From Lunularia cruciata (Eukaryota; Streptophyta; Marchantiopsida; Lunulariales; Lunulariaceae): a stretch of DNA of 64,000 nt. Made by a program: the position numbers and the translations under genes. Where the stretch lies: positions 9,802,001-9,866,000 of the forward strand of contig OX419762.1 in the NCBI GenBank assembly GCA_948567375.1. Direction: 5' to 3'. The notes beneath the pieces were generated by a model. It saw nothing but the letters and a program-made list of their open reading frames with translations. It had not been told where the DNA came from and did no database searches. Below are positions 13,916-23,602 of the stretch, piece by piece. The first letter of the stretch is position 1; every line of letters starts with the position of its first letter.

Positions 13916-14234
13916 TATTTACAATAATTACATTGTGGAAAACACCTTTAAATTTTGAGTCATCGAAACTATTTAAAGAAATCAATCTTGCCATTAATTT
14001 GGGACGCAAACATCGAATAAAGAGATAATCGTCTACTCTGAACTTCGGTGGTCGTGTTGAATTCAAGCAAGCAGATGATCGCTGCCTATGAACTTTGGTC
14101 CTATAGTAGTATTGAGCAACCTATTCGCGGTGTAGGTGCAGTGCGGTATTGCAGTTGGAAGAAGCAAAGGGACGGCCATCGTACGAGAGCCCAATTAGAT
14201 TGCAGAAGGAAATCTCAAAACCGTCTTGATTGAT

Positions 14235-14329
14235 GGTGTCTATCCCCATTCTACCTCTTTTGTCTTTCCCTTGTACGCTTGATGCGGTCTTCCCATTCTT
14301 CTTGTGCTATACGTGGTCGCCTTCTCCTC
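14235..14329 (+). mobile_element. Solo HT tail lacking the 5' arm of the stem-loop
   Basis: Begins GTGTCTATCCCCATTCTACC, so the left arm of the stem-loop is absent, and ends TACGTGGTCGCCTTCTCC. It is flanked by CTTGATTGAT (14225-14234) and CTTGACTGAT (14330-14339), a 9-of-10 target-site duplication. Confidence 0.8.
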
Positions 14330-14798
14330 CTTGACTGATTATAACGAAACCCAATGACAGGAAATAGTTCACCGACACCAGTCGATGCGTTTTATAAGGG
14401 CCTTTCCATCGGTATCACGGGGTAGTAAGTGATGGAATACGTGATGAATGTGGGTAGAATAAGAAGAATTCCATGTTTGTGTCATGGATGATAACACACA
14501 TGATTTTCATTTTGCTCTACGGGATAGTGCACGGCACGCATTGTAAGTACCAGAGATCTGCCCTTTTAAAAGAAATGCTTAAATGTACTCCACTTGAAAT
14601 CCACAAAATCTCCTCACAAGCCACAGACGGATATTCGAAGCGAGTTTAGTATGAAAACATTGCAGGGGTTGCAAAGGAAGGGCCTCATTTGTCATCATAC
14701 ATAGGCAAGGGTATCAAGGATATGTACGTTATGTACTCCACACCGATTTTCTTTCTTTTATTCCACACCGATTCCCGATTCCCGGTGCACATTACCCA

Positions 14799-14830
14799 CA
14801 CTTTCCAAGTTGATTTAAACTTGGAAAGTG
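14799..14830. repeat. Inverted repeat, 13-bp arms
   Basis: CACTTTCCAAGTT and AACTTGGAAAGTG are separated by the 6-nt loop GATTTA. The stem is perfect. No function can be assigned. Confidence 0.8.
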
Positions 14831-16138
14831 CTAGGACGATTCCTCTACTGTATTGTCAGCCTGACAAGTTGCTGAGAAAGCAAATTGCTATGAATCTGGA
14901 TGGATATGCACACTTCAACTCTCTTCTCTTGTTGTGGATAGAATGCACTTGAGGCTAATTTACAGATCCTGCGTGCGAACTGTGCCTTTTCGACGATGTG
15001 CTATCGTTGATCTTCAGTAACTCGTGTACATGTAGCTTCCATGGATCGTGGTGCAGAGTTGAAATTGCTTAGAATTTAAATTTAGATTAATTGGGACCTA
15101 TAGACCAAGGATGATAGGCAGCAGTATACTAGACGTTGCGTTCATAGATTTCGATGTGCGATTGGGAGAACATACTACCGTAGTAGTAACAGTTCGAGCA
15201 ACTGCAACTAGACATGTAAGTGTACCAGCCTGGTCAGAAGTCCGGTTGTTGCATCTGGTTAGTTCACTGAAACATGAAACTGACACTAAAATCGAGACAA
15301 ATTCCATATTCCTTCCTGGCTACAAAGGATGTAATTTGTAGGAGAAGGTTTGACATCATTAACGAACATGGAGAAAGACTTAATAAACCTAACAGCATGA
15401 AAGGGATTGACTCAGTATTGCGGATAGGAGTATAGGGGAAATTCTATGTGAGACAATGACCAACTCGGTGCAAATCGGTTCTGAATACATGCAGTGAAGG
15501 CACGGGACATTTTCTGCATCCAAAATCTTAGTACTCCTGTTTGAACGTCTTGTTCCATTGCATTTCTGTCTATGTGGCCACAAGCCACTGCCTGAACAGC
15601 TGAAAAAAATGAAGATGAAATTAGATTATGCATGGTTTTTTCCAAATCATTATTTTGAGGTTATACACTTTCAAGCATCAGGCACACTTGTTTACTGGAG
15701 ACCAAAGCGTGACAACTGCTCACGTTGTATCAGATGCTCGGCAAACATTCTGCTGTCATACTCGTCTAGTACCGCGCAAACATCCCGATATAGTTATGCA
15801 CCTTGCGCAGCAAAGATCACCGGAGTCGTAGTTCTGAAATTTGTCATTGCCACCGTCGCTACTACTGAATACTTAACACTGGTATTTCCCATCGGAATCA
15901 TGCTTATCGGTGCCGTGGAAGATTCCTGACTTGGTGTTACATCCACCAACATGACATGTACAAGGTATCCGTGTTTAGGTCTGACAACAACCATGATGAT
16001 GAGTAAGATTCCTGCTAGGCGTCTGGCTGGAATTCACTGAAATCCAGAATTAATTTCCATTATTAAGTGCAGAGCTCCAGCATGAAGATTTTTCTTCAGG
16101 AAATAGGAATACCAAGTGCTCAGAGGGGAATAATATGA

Positions 16139-16174
16139 CTCGCATGCACGATCAAAGCTTAACGTGCATGCGAG
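16139..16174. repeat. Inverted repeat, 11-bp arms
   Basis: CTCGCATGCAC and GTGCATGCGAG are separated by 14 nt. The arms contain CATGCA (RY-like) sites. No function can be assigned. Confidence 0.75.
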
Positions 16175-16796
16175 ACATGAACCAATTCACTCTGAGGGCC
16201 CCGATGATTCGAGTTCCTTAATCGATCGATCATCGTTAAATCTTCTGACGAGCTCAACTTCCAGGGCTTGTGCAATTCATTACGACTATACTGAATTCAT
16301 AGATACTCCAAATTATACTACGTCAGTGAGCTTTTCCCTCACATGGCCCCCACTGACGCACATTTATGTCCTCCTCAAAGTGGTCCTGTAAAGGAAACCT
16401 GCAGTAAAACTCTCGATATACAGGGTAAAAAGCCACCCTCAAGTCATTCCTCTTAACGACAAATAATTTGCGAAGTGATACCAATTTGTGCAATCAGGTC
16501 ATATATCTAAAATGTCCAGTGTTATTATTTAATTTCTTGACATACTACCTCGAGTTCCAATTGATGTTTCATACTGTACAGAGTCTGAAACGCTATTCAT
16601 AATAGCATCCAGTGTTTCAAATGTTATAGCAATTGAAACTCTGTACATGCTATTATATATAGCATTTGTAACTCTGGACAAATAAGATACCATTGTGTAG
16701 AGCTTACATTTCGATTGAGTACAAATTTGTATCAGGAGTAACGTAGAAGGATGTGGAAATCTTCTTCGCATAGTCATTATTTGATGTATTTTAAAG

Positions 16797-16903
16797 AACA
16801 GAAAAGATGACCGCGTAAAAAAAAAGAGGGTGGGAGCCCATCAAGCCGTACAATGGGTAAAAGGTAAAATGGGGCTAAGCCCCAATAGAGTCTATATGAC
16901 TCT
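16797..16903 (-). mobile_element. Solo HT tail, minus strand, at a doubly used target
   Basis: The minus-strand tail has a perfect TGGGGC-TTA-GCCCCA stem-loop and begins at the stop-codon region. ATGTATTTTAAA stands on both sides (16784-16795 and 16904-16915), a 12-bp target-site duplication. A second, tiny HT insertion (16916-16948) follows at once, bounded by a third copy of the same 12-mer. Confidence 0.88.
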
Positions 16904-16915
16904 ATGTATTTTAAA

Positions 16916-16948
16916 AGAAAGGCGACAGCGTAGGAAAAACGAAGAACG
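16916..16948 (-). mobile_element. Mini HT insertion of about 33 bp
   Basis: Only the 3' terminus of the HT tail is present (GGCGACAGCGTAGGAAAAAC on the plus strand). It lies between ATGTATTTTAAA at 16904-16915 and the third copy at 16949-16960. It is an extremely short insertion with its own target duplication. Confidence 0.75.
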
Positions 16949-17145
16949 ATGTATTTTAAAGGAAATATGACATTTAACTCCGAAATGTTGACAGGAGAAG
17001 GCAACCGCGGGAGGATGATACGAAGCATGGGAAGACCCGATCAATAGTATCGGCATGAGAAATGTATCCTACAAATACGTAAGATATCTATTGACCTCGT
17101 TATCACAATCGTGTAACTTTGATATCTTGTCTCTGCACTTTAATC

Positions 17146-17272
17146 CTATATATATCCACTATCCATTTTGGCCGTGCCCCATTCTATCTCTTTTGTCTCT
17201 CCCTTGTACCTTGTACTGGCTCGATGGAGTCTTCCCATCCTCCATGTGTTCTATGTGATCGCCCTTTTCTCA
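17146..17272 (+). mobile_element. Solo HT tail, diverged
   Basis: Carries the tail blocks GCCCCATTCTATCTCTTTTG, CTCCCTTGTAC, GAGTCTTCCCATCCTCC and GTGATCGCCC. The stem-loop is decayed and CTTGTAC is duplicated. It is flanked by ACTTTAATC at 17137-17145 and 17273-17281, a 9-bp target-site duplication. Confidence 0.8.
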
Positions 17273-17281
17273 ACTTTAATC

Positions 17282-18689
17282 TACATGTTTTAAAATGTAA
17301 GGCTCATATGAATAGAAAAGGAGTGTCCTTATTTGTTTCTATTCCTTACTAGCTGTACTCCGTGTGACAAAAATTACATACCCAAACACCCAACAAATTC
17401 CGTGTGTCGAGTTAAATGGGTTGAAATGTGCACCTTCCGGAAAAGTATAAATGCTCTAAAGTACTCTAAAGTACTTGATAAAAATGCGAATGAGGATGAC
17501 CGTCCAGCTAGCTACCCGAGGGTTCATTAACTTCTTCGCTCATAAGCTCGGTCCCAAATTCTCTGAAGTGCTGGATTCCATTTATCATAGACATACTGTA
17601 TATACAGTATCCTGGAGCAGTACACGACCAGGAACACATTGGGAGACCGACAGGCTACACCTCCTTAGGAGTGAGTCATTGAAGTTGACCAGGGCTAGGG
17701 GAAGGCATCTTGCTTCTTCCACCCAAAATCCCGAAACATGCATGTTAAGTCGAAGAGTCGTCTTCAGAGTTGAACGGCGTTGAATCTACCACCCGCACTG
17801 ACAATATGTTGTTTCTCGACCAACCAATCTCCTGACAATGTTACCCTATCATAAATGATATCTTGTATGCTCATCTACGATGATATGACTAGTATATTTT
17901 CATAACTTGTTGATTTTGCACACTACTTGATTTCGAGCGTTATTATTAAAAGAGGTGTCACTGAATGTTAGTGGTCCATATAATCTGCCATGTGAGCTGC
18001 TGCGTCTTTCTTGATCAGCATTGCGGTCAGGTCACCTCCAGATTTCAAGCTGCAAGTGCTGTCAAGTTTCATTAGTAGACTCAGAGAATGAATATGAACC
18101 TTTCAGTGATCATAAGTAGCGTAGATTTTGTTGGATTTATCCGATGACATTGAATCAGTAGCTACCTGGAAACTTCCTCGAAGCAAAAGTTATGTTATCA
18201 TTCACCCATAAGTTGGCTTTCACACAGTGTGATTTGATCTGTTATGTGTTTGCCTATGGTAGTCGAGTAGTAACACATGCCTTCACAAGAAATACTGATA
18301 CCTAGAGGTTCTAAGTGCTTGCCTATCACCATGGACGCCTAGAAGTTCACACTCAAAGTATGTTTTTAATGCCTGAAAGTCAGAAAGGCTTGTTTAGTAC
18401 TACCACTAACGTATATGGAATACGTACAGTGTCGATTCTTTTCTCAGACTTGAGTGATCGGCCTAGCTTCTTATAACTTGCTGCATGAAGTTTAGTCCGA
18501 AACGTGCCAACAAAATAACCTCAAACAAGTAGTCTTTCTTGAGATACTGAATATAAAGGCAAACGGTAATCATTTATCTCATAACAACTATGTCAGGATA
18601 ACCTCCGACGACTGCAATGAAACGTAGAACACGCTATTCTGGATAAAATCCAGGTCCTTTCAATTTCTCCACCTGGGTTAAGAGGCCCT
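17282..18689. other. No gene recognised
   Basis: Non-repetitive, moderate-GC sequence with short ORFs lacking family motifs. An 18-bp perfect palindrome (ATACTGTATATACAGTAT) lies at 17593-17610. Confidence 0.4.
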
Positions 18690-18704
18690 GGTTTTTGCAG
18701 AAAA

Positions 18705-18738
18705 GTAAAAGGGCGACCACGTAGAACATATGAAGGAT
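18705..18738 (-). mobile_element. Mini HT insertion of 34 bp with 15-bp target duplication
   Basis: The insert contains AAAAGGGCGACCACGTAG, the reverse complement of the HT 3' end. GGTTTTTGCAGAAAA is repeated exactly at 18690-18704 and 18739-18753. This is the clearest case in the window that a stub of about 34 nt can be integrated by itself. Confidence 0.88.
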
Positions 18739-18775
18739 GGTTTTTGCAGAAAATAGACAAATGGAACCCGGGCTT

Positions 18776-18970
18776 CCATATGCTCGATGGTTTGAGCCAG
18801 TTCTGTGACAAGAGTGAAAGATTGCAGGGATTTACTTACTCAAAGCTCTGTGAGCACTGCGTCACTGCGTCTCCCATATCCTCGATGGGTTGAGCCCTTT
18901 CTGCGACAAGAGTGAAAGATTGCAGGGATTTACTTACTCAAAGCTCTGTGAGCACTGTGTCACTGCGTCA
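18776..18970. repeat. Two-unit tandem duplication, 98-bp period
   Basis: Units 18776-18870 and 18874-18970 share GTGACAAGAGTGAAAGATTG-like and TTTACTTACTCAAAGCTCTG blocks almost base for base. The open frame at 18912-19241 begins inside unit 2 and has no family motif, so I do not call it a gene. Confidence 0.9.
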
Positions 18971-19386
18971 TCTTTTATTGGTGATTCTTCCGCTCTGGCA
19001 AAACGCGGGACCCGGTAAAAATTGTCACTGGATTGACGAGAAATCTCGATTTAGTAGCGTTAAGTTCTTATATCCTGCACAGAGGACGCAGTCACTTTCC
19101 CCGTTCTCAAGTTTCGATTACCGGACAGTTAGACGGTTACCGGAGACTGGGATGTTGTGCGGGTCGCTCGTAGGAGAGGAAGCCAAAAGTACAGTCGTGG
19201 GTTATGAGAAAGCAAGAGTGTGTCCAGCCGGATGGGAGTAAGCGATTGGGAACCAGCCTGTCCTCATGATTGTGATGAAAAGGGCTTTAATGTGGTCGCA
19301 TGTTTTGATCACATGTACTGTATTGCAAGAAGATGACCTGATATGCTGCAAGTTACTCTTGTGAGCCTATTCCCTGTTTTACTATC

Positions 19387-20385
19387 ATGGTGTTATTGCG
19401 ACAAACGAGAGATAGTCTATCCCCACGAGCAAACGAGTGTTTTCCATCGTTTGCTTCACTATCGTCGGATTGGACTAGAGGTCTACAATCTTCCTTGATG
19501 AAGCGACAGTGTGAGCATACGCTACATTTTCTCTTAGTTGACTCGTCTATTCCTCAAGCTACTAGAGCACGTCTACGCTCTTGCTCCGGCAAGGATGCAG
19601 GCTCGTGGATCCTAGCTCGACCATGCATTAGGGCTTTCCGACTCGCACCGGCTATTTTCTCTATAGCAATGGGGTTTCGCGTAGGTTTGGTCCACCCATC
19701 TGCATCTTCACTACTCACTTGTGAGTGTGGTTCTACACTAGATGCAGTGGCGGTCCACATGACACGGTGTCCTTTTGGAGGACAGAGGATAGCTACAAAT
19801 GATGCCATTGGAGACATAGTGTTTTCTATGGCACGAGAGAGTGCATACTTAGCTTGGAGGGAGCGTTCGTATGCGTTGCAGACGACACGTGTCAGGGCAG
19901 ACTTATACTTGGTCCGAGATGATCAGGTGACAGTAGCGGATGTCGTGGTCACAGACCCTACGCGGGATACAGTTTCGGAGGGAGTGATTACCCATCCCCT
20001 TGGATGGGCGGCGAGTGCAGCAGCAGGTCGCAAGGTCTCCAAGTATAGGGGCATGCAACGAGGTCACCTCTTTGTTCCTCTAGCCTTGGAGTTATATGGA
20101 GCGATGGACACGGCATTTGACACATTTGTCAAGGAGTGCGCGAGAGCTTATCATGTTAGGCGTCAGGGGGTACCACTCTCACTCTCATACTTTGTAGCTT
20201 ACTTTAGACAACATGTTTCCATTGCTCTACAGAGGGCAGTGGCTGGTGCAATCCATAGGAGGGCAATCATATTAGGTGATGTTTCTTCGGATGCTCCAGT
20301 TGTGTGTAGACCGTACGACTTGCATAGCTCGGATATCTTAGGTGCGGTAGGGCAGATTTCTCATACAGAATCTATTGGGGCTTAG
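19387..20385 (+). CDS. HT C-terminal protein: CCHC-type finger plus PD-(D/E)XK-like endonuclease domain
   Basis: 332 codons, truncated at the N terminus. Residues 112, 114, 124 and 128 form a CxC-x9-H-x3-C motif, followed by GGQRIATNDAI. Then come RADLYLV (Asp172) and VADVVVTDP (Asp185), as expected for a restriction-like nuclease fold. The C-terminal part holds HLFVPLALELYGAMD and VSIALQ. The same blocks follow RT in copies A and C. The apparent ATG is an accident: its A and T come from the host target duplication (19377-19388), so the natural start lies upstream in a full element. Stop TAG lies within the stem-loop. Nuclease activity is inferred from the RLE-type non-LTR arrangement and not proven; a translated product is unlikely. 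Confidence 0.7.
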   Translation: MVLLRQTRDSLSPRANECFPSFASLSSDWTRGLQSSLMKRQCEHTLHFLLVDSSIPQATRARLRSCSGKDAGSWILARPCIRAFRLAPAIFSIAMGFRVGLVHPSASSLLTCECGSTLDAVAVHMTRCPFGGQRIATNDAIGDIVFSMARESAYLAWRERSYALQTTRVRADLYLVRDDQVTVADVVVTDPTRDTVSEGVITHPLGWAASAAAGRKVSKYRGMQRGHLFVPLALELYGAMDTAFDTFVKECARAYHVRRQGVPLSLSYFVAYFRQHVSIALQRAVAGAIHRRAIILGDVSSDAPVVCRPYDLHSSDILGAVGQISHTESIGA

Positions 20386-20470
20386 CCCCATGTTACCTTT
20401 TTTGTCTCTCCTTTGTACGGCTTGATGGGGTCTTCCCATCCTTCATTTTTCTTACACGGTCGCCTTTTTC
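19389..20470 (+). mobile_element. HT element copy B, 5'-truncated, with open reading frame
   Basis: Begins within the region after RT and runs through the finger, endonuclease domain and tail. It is bounded by an exact 12-bp target duplication TTTTACTATCAT at 19377-19388 and 20471-20482. It inserted into a target already duplicated by the solo tail at 20492-20588. With one continuous frame of 332 codons and a perfect stem-loop, it is the best-preserved and probably youngest copy. Confidence 0.88.
20370..20470 (+). repeat. HT 3' tail (copy B) with stop codon in stem-loop
   Basis: TGGGGC TTA GCCCCA gives a 6-bp stem with a 3-nt loop, and the ORF's TAG lies across the loop and right arm. It continues with TTTGTACGGCTTGATGGGG, TCTTCCCATCC, ACACGGTCGCC and a terminal T-run. 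It has no poly(A). Confidence 0.88.
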
Positions 20471-20491
20471 TTTTACTATCATATGAATTAT

Positions 20492-20588
20492 TTGGGGCTT
20501 AGCCCCATGTTACCTTTTTTTCCCTCCCTTGTTCGGCTTGATAGGGTCTTCACTTCCTTCATTTTTCCTACGCGGTCTCCTTTTTTCG
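20492..20588 (+). mobile_element. Solo HT tail, 97 bp, 21-bp target duplication
   Basis: Begins TTGGGGCTTAGCCCC, exactly at the stem-loop, and ends GGTCTCCTTTTTTCG. The 21 bp at 20471-20491 are repeated at 20589-20609 (starting TTTTACTATCAT and ending GAATTAT). It was inserted before copy B, which reused the same target. Confidence 0.9.
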
Positions 20589-20899
20589 TTTTACTATCAT
20601 ATGAATTATGTGTTGAAGAACACGCTCAATCACCAAATTGAGTTTACAAGTATGTTTTCAAATCTCTACTAGACAGGAAATGTCGCACATAGTTATGCAC
20701 ATATTCAAGATTAGAGTCTTAGCAAATCTGTGTGTAAACTAGTTTGTATGTTTGGTCTATGTGTAATCTTTACCAGAATGCGGCCAAAGGCTCCTCTATG
20801 AATTACAATTTCACACGGTACAAATCTCACACCAAGTGCGGTGTAACAACGAGGTCTAATATAGTAATGCACATGCATAACACCAGGAACTAAAGATAT

Positions 20900-21694
20900 T
20901 GTAATACCAAGAGCTAGCCATATGATCTAGATGTGAAATTTGGTTTGGTAACATCCAAGAGCTAGCCATATGATCTAGATGTGAAATTTGGTTTTGTAAC
21001 ATCTAGAATGATGTTATACATGATGGTCAAAATAGATAAGATAGAAATATCACCAAAAGAGTACTTCTACTAATAGTGCAGAAACCAAAAAAGACTTGAG
21101 AACCTTAGAATCAATAGCTAGACATATGATTTAAAGGTGAGAATTGGTTTGGTAACATCTGGAAGTATGTTACACATGATAGACTAAACATATCAGAAAG
21201 AGATATCACCAAAAGGGAACTTCTACTAATAGAGTAGGAATCAAAATATGCTTGAAATCTTTGAAGGCAATTTCGGAGGCCTAAACGGATGAATTAGGCC
21301 TCAAAAAGGTGCAAAACCCCCCCCCCCCCCCCCAAATAGAGGAAAGGCTAGCCTTCCCTCCCCTCTACTTTGTCTCGTTGAGAGATTTCCAACGGTACCT
21401 TACTCACATGATTTTGAGATTCCTATAGGAAGATTCTCTAAAAGATTCTCTCCGGTCAAAGTTTGTTTGACCAACCAGATAGGACCTAGACCAGACATGC
21501 CACCCATCTAAGTAAGTAATCCAAGGGTGGAGCTTGCTGACATGTCACCTATCTGTGTCCCTAATCCTATGGTGGAGCTTCCTTGGAGGAGATCCTCTTT
21601 GCCTATATAATAAAGAGAAGGTGCTCCTTTGGGGCATTGAATGATTGAGTGTGCAATATGTGTTTTCTCTCTTCTCTTGTCCTAGAGTATTACA
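20900..21694 (+). repeat. Gypsy-1 5' LTR
   Basis: 795 bp, with 8-bp inverted ends TGTAATAC/GTATTACA. Unlike the 3' LTR it has a 48-bp tandem duplication (20907-20954 and 20955-21002) and a run of 17 C (21317-21333). A TATA-like CTATATAATAAAG lies near 21602-21614, about 90 bp before the LTR end. Confidence 0.92.
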
Positions 21695-21695
21695 A

Positions 21696-21707
21696 TGGTA
21701 TCAGAGC
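21696..21707 (+). promoter_or_regulatory. Gypsy-1 primer binding site
   Basis: TGGTATCAGAGC, complementary to the 3' end of plant initiator tRNA-Met, one base after the LTR. Confidence 0.9.
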
Positions 21708-21837
21708 AAGTGTTTTAGTCTAAGAGAGTGGATCACCCCTCTTGGAATAACACAAACTACTGAAACTGAGTGATTTGAGGTGGAGAACATAGAGTAATTG
21801 CTAGACTTAGGAAGTACTTTAGAGAGTATATGGGATG

Positions 21838-22263
21838 GATGCGCCGAGAGGACAATTTCCCGCACCTAGCTTTCTATTCTCAAACCCATTCCACATCAAG
21901 GTTATGTACATCTAGCGTGAGCAGATGAGGGTATCGCTAGTTTATCACTTTGGTACAGAATTCATGGACAGAGTGATGAACTCACCAACCCAGTGATTCT
22001 ACATGTGGTGATATATGACAGAGAGTGGGATTTGACAATCTACATTCTATTATGATAATATGGATATGAATGTCCCAAATCTTCTCGCTTTCAACACTCA
22101 AGTAGAAATTGGTTATGTAGTGAGACCAAAACTGATGTTTAGAGATTTTGTGGTTAGGAAGTTTGGTGAGGAGTATTATCAACAAGTGATAGCTTCTAAG
22201 GTCCCAATGGTAGTTCCGATAGTTTATGCACCTTCTAGAGTGATTATATTGACTCTGTATTGA
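21838..22263 (+). pseudogene. Gypsy-1 leader ORF relic upstream of gag
   Basis: A reading frame starting MDAPRGQFPAP runs with several stops into the open part at 22060-22263 and ends before gag. Gypsy-2a and 2b have a shorter leader ORF in the same place (starting MDGIYGPP), so a pre-gag ORF may be a trait of these lineages. Function unknown. Confidence 0.4.
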
Positions 22264-22296
22264 AATAGACATTAGCAATTGAGTGTTATAGGAACC

Positions 22297-23183
22297 ATGG
22301 ATCCGCAATTGCAAGAGCTGGTGCAAGGAATGCAAGGGATGTTGAATGAATTTTGAGAGATTAAGATGACCATGGAGACATTACAAAGTCAAGTGCAGAG
22401 CCTTAGGAACTATCAAGCCATGCAAGAAGAAGAGCAGTCTCAAAACCCAATACCTGCGACTGAAGTACTTAGAGAGGCACCCGTGCCTACGAACCTTATC
22501 AACGATGAAGCCACATTGCTACTCCGGATGAAGAAGACCTACAACATTGAGCCTTACAAGGGGTAGCGTATGATGGGAGTAGTGGAAAATTGGATCTCAA
22601 GAATGAATCAATATTTCTGATTGTTCTTAAGAAAGATCACGAAGCATGCTGCAGACGTGTTTGCATGTGGGTACTTGACTGATAAAGCACTCACATGGTA
22701 TGATGCTTGGGAACAATCCATGTTGGTAGAGAGAAGGGAGGTCACATGGACATCAATGCAAGAAGGACTGCTAAAGAATTTCCAATCGGTGGATTTTGTG
22801 CAAATGGCTTGAACTCGACTATGGGGATTGAGACAGAAGAATAACATACAAGAGTATGTGGAAACATTTCTGGATCTACAAGTTGCAATTACCAACATGA
22901 GTCGAGCAGAGGCTCTTGACAATTTCAAACGAGGGTTGAAAGAACGGATTTGCCAAGAAGTCATGGTGCAAAATCCTTGCACAATATTTGAAGCCATTGC
23001 TTGTGCGTAGAGAATAGCAAGAGCATAAGGTGGAGTTGAAGGAGTAGTTCCACTCAACATTATTGGGCAGAAATGCCACACATGGGTGACCAATACCGAT
23101 GGAATTGGGCAACCTTCGATTTCGAGATCAAGGAGCACAACCGCTTCAAGGGGAGCAGGGAAGGGTAGAAGAACAAAGAGATG
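22297..23183 (+). pseudogene. Gypsy-1 gag relic
   Basis: Starts MDPQLQELVQGMQ and shows capsid-like blocks: LTDKALTWYDAWEQ, WTSMQEGLLKNFQSVD and VQEYVETF-like IQEYVETFLDLQ...LDNFKRGLKERI, the usual Retrotrans_gag pattern. Several UAG/UGA stops break it. A solo LTR of the gypsy-2 family (23189-23597) is inserted at its 3' end. I could not find the zinc knuckle. Confidence 0.72.
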
Positions 23184-23188
23184 GAGTC

Positions 23189-23597
23189 TGTAAAAGACCT
23201 AAACCGAGGAGAGAAAGAGGAGAATGGAAATTCACATTGGGACACTTGAATGAGAGAAAACTCCGAATGCCTAGCATGAGCTTCGGCTTTGGTATTTATA
23301 GATAGCATACAAGACCCTTGAAATTTCTCAAGAAGCTTCCTTGAGCCGCTTTCTTGGAGTGCAAGCCAAGTTAACTAGGAAGCTTCTCAAGAAGCTTCCT
23401 TCTAGAAGTCGTCTACTTGGCATGCAAGCTAAGCTAGTTAGAAGCTTCTAGAAGCTACCTGCTTAGGGCACAAGTTAACCAGTTAGGAAGCTTCCCAAGA
23501 AGCTTCTTAGATGCTTCTAGAATATTCTAGGCTATTTTGTCTTATTCTCTACTTCATAAGCCCGACTAACTTCGTCGCTAAACTCCATATTGTTATA
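23189..23597 (-). mobile_element. Solo LTR of the gypsy-2 family
   Basis: 409 bp, matching the gypsy-2b LTRs. In sense (minus) orientation it starts TATAACAATATGG, a change from TGTAACAATATGG, and ends TCTTTTACA. GAGTC flanks it at 23184-23188 and 23598-23602, so it is a true insertion that later lost its interior by LTR-LTR recombination. It keeps the TATAAATA box (23293-23300 on the plus strand) and the perfect TTCtaGAAtaTTC triplet at 23515-23527. Confidence 0.92.
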
Positions 23598-23602
23598 GAG
23601 TC

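Larger units (their letters stand above)
14340..16782. other. Higher-GC tract, no recognisable gene
   Basis: Base composition is less AT-rich than the preceding 14 kb. Open stretches of 60-123 codons occur on both strands (for example 15558-15929 plus and 15794-15994 minus), but none shows a family motif and they overlap antisense. Two inverted repeats lie here (14799-14830 and 16139-16174). Exons of an unknown host gene are possible but unsupported. Confidence 0.4.

Noticed and set aside
15558..15929. Plus ORF of 123 codons
   Set aside because: Overlaps antisense ORFs of similar length and shows no family motif; could be an exon, but nothing supports it.
18912..19241. Plus ORF of 109 codons
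   Set aside because: Starts inside a 98-bp tandem duplication and has no recognisable domain.
20370..20400. GC stem-loop followed by T-run as a bacterial-type terminator
   Set aside because: The context is a plant retroelement and the stem holds the ORF stop; a rho-independent terminator makes no sense here.
21317..21333. C-run as telomere-like or G-quadruplex regulator
   Set aside because: Single homopolymer in one LTR only, absent from its partner; no evidence of function.
21696..21707. tRNA-like sequence TGGTATCAGAGC (also 26716, 36636)
   Set aside because: Only the primer-site complement; no cloverleaf follows, so not a tRNA gene.
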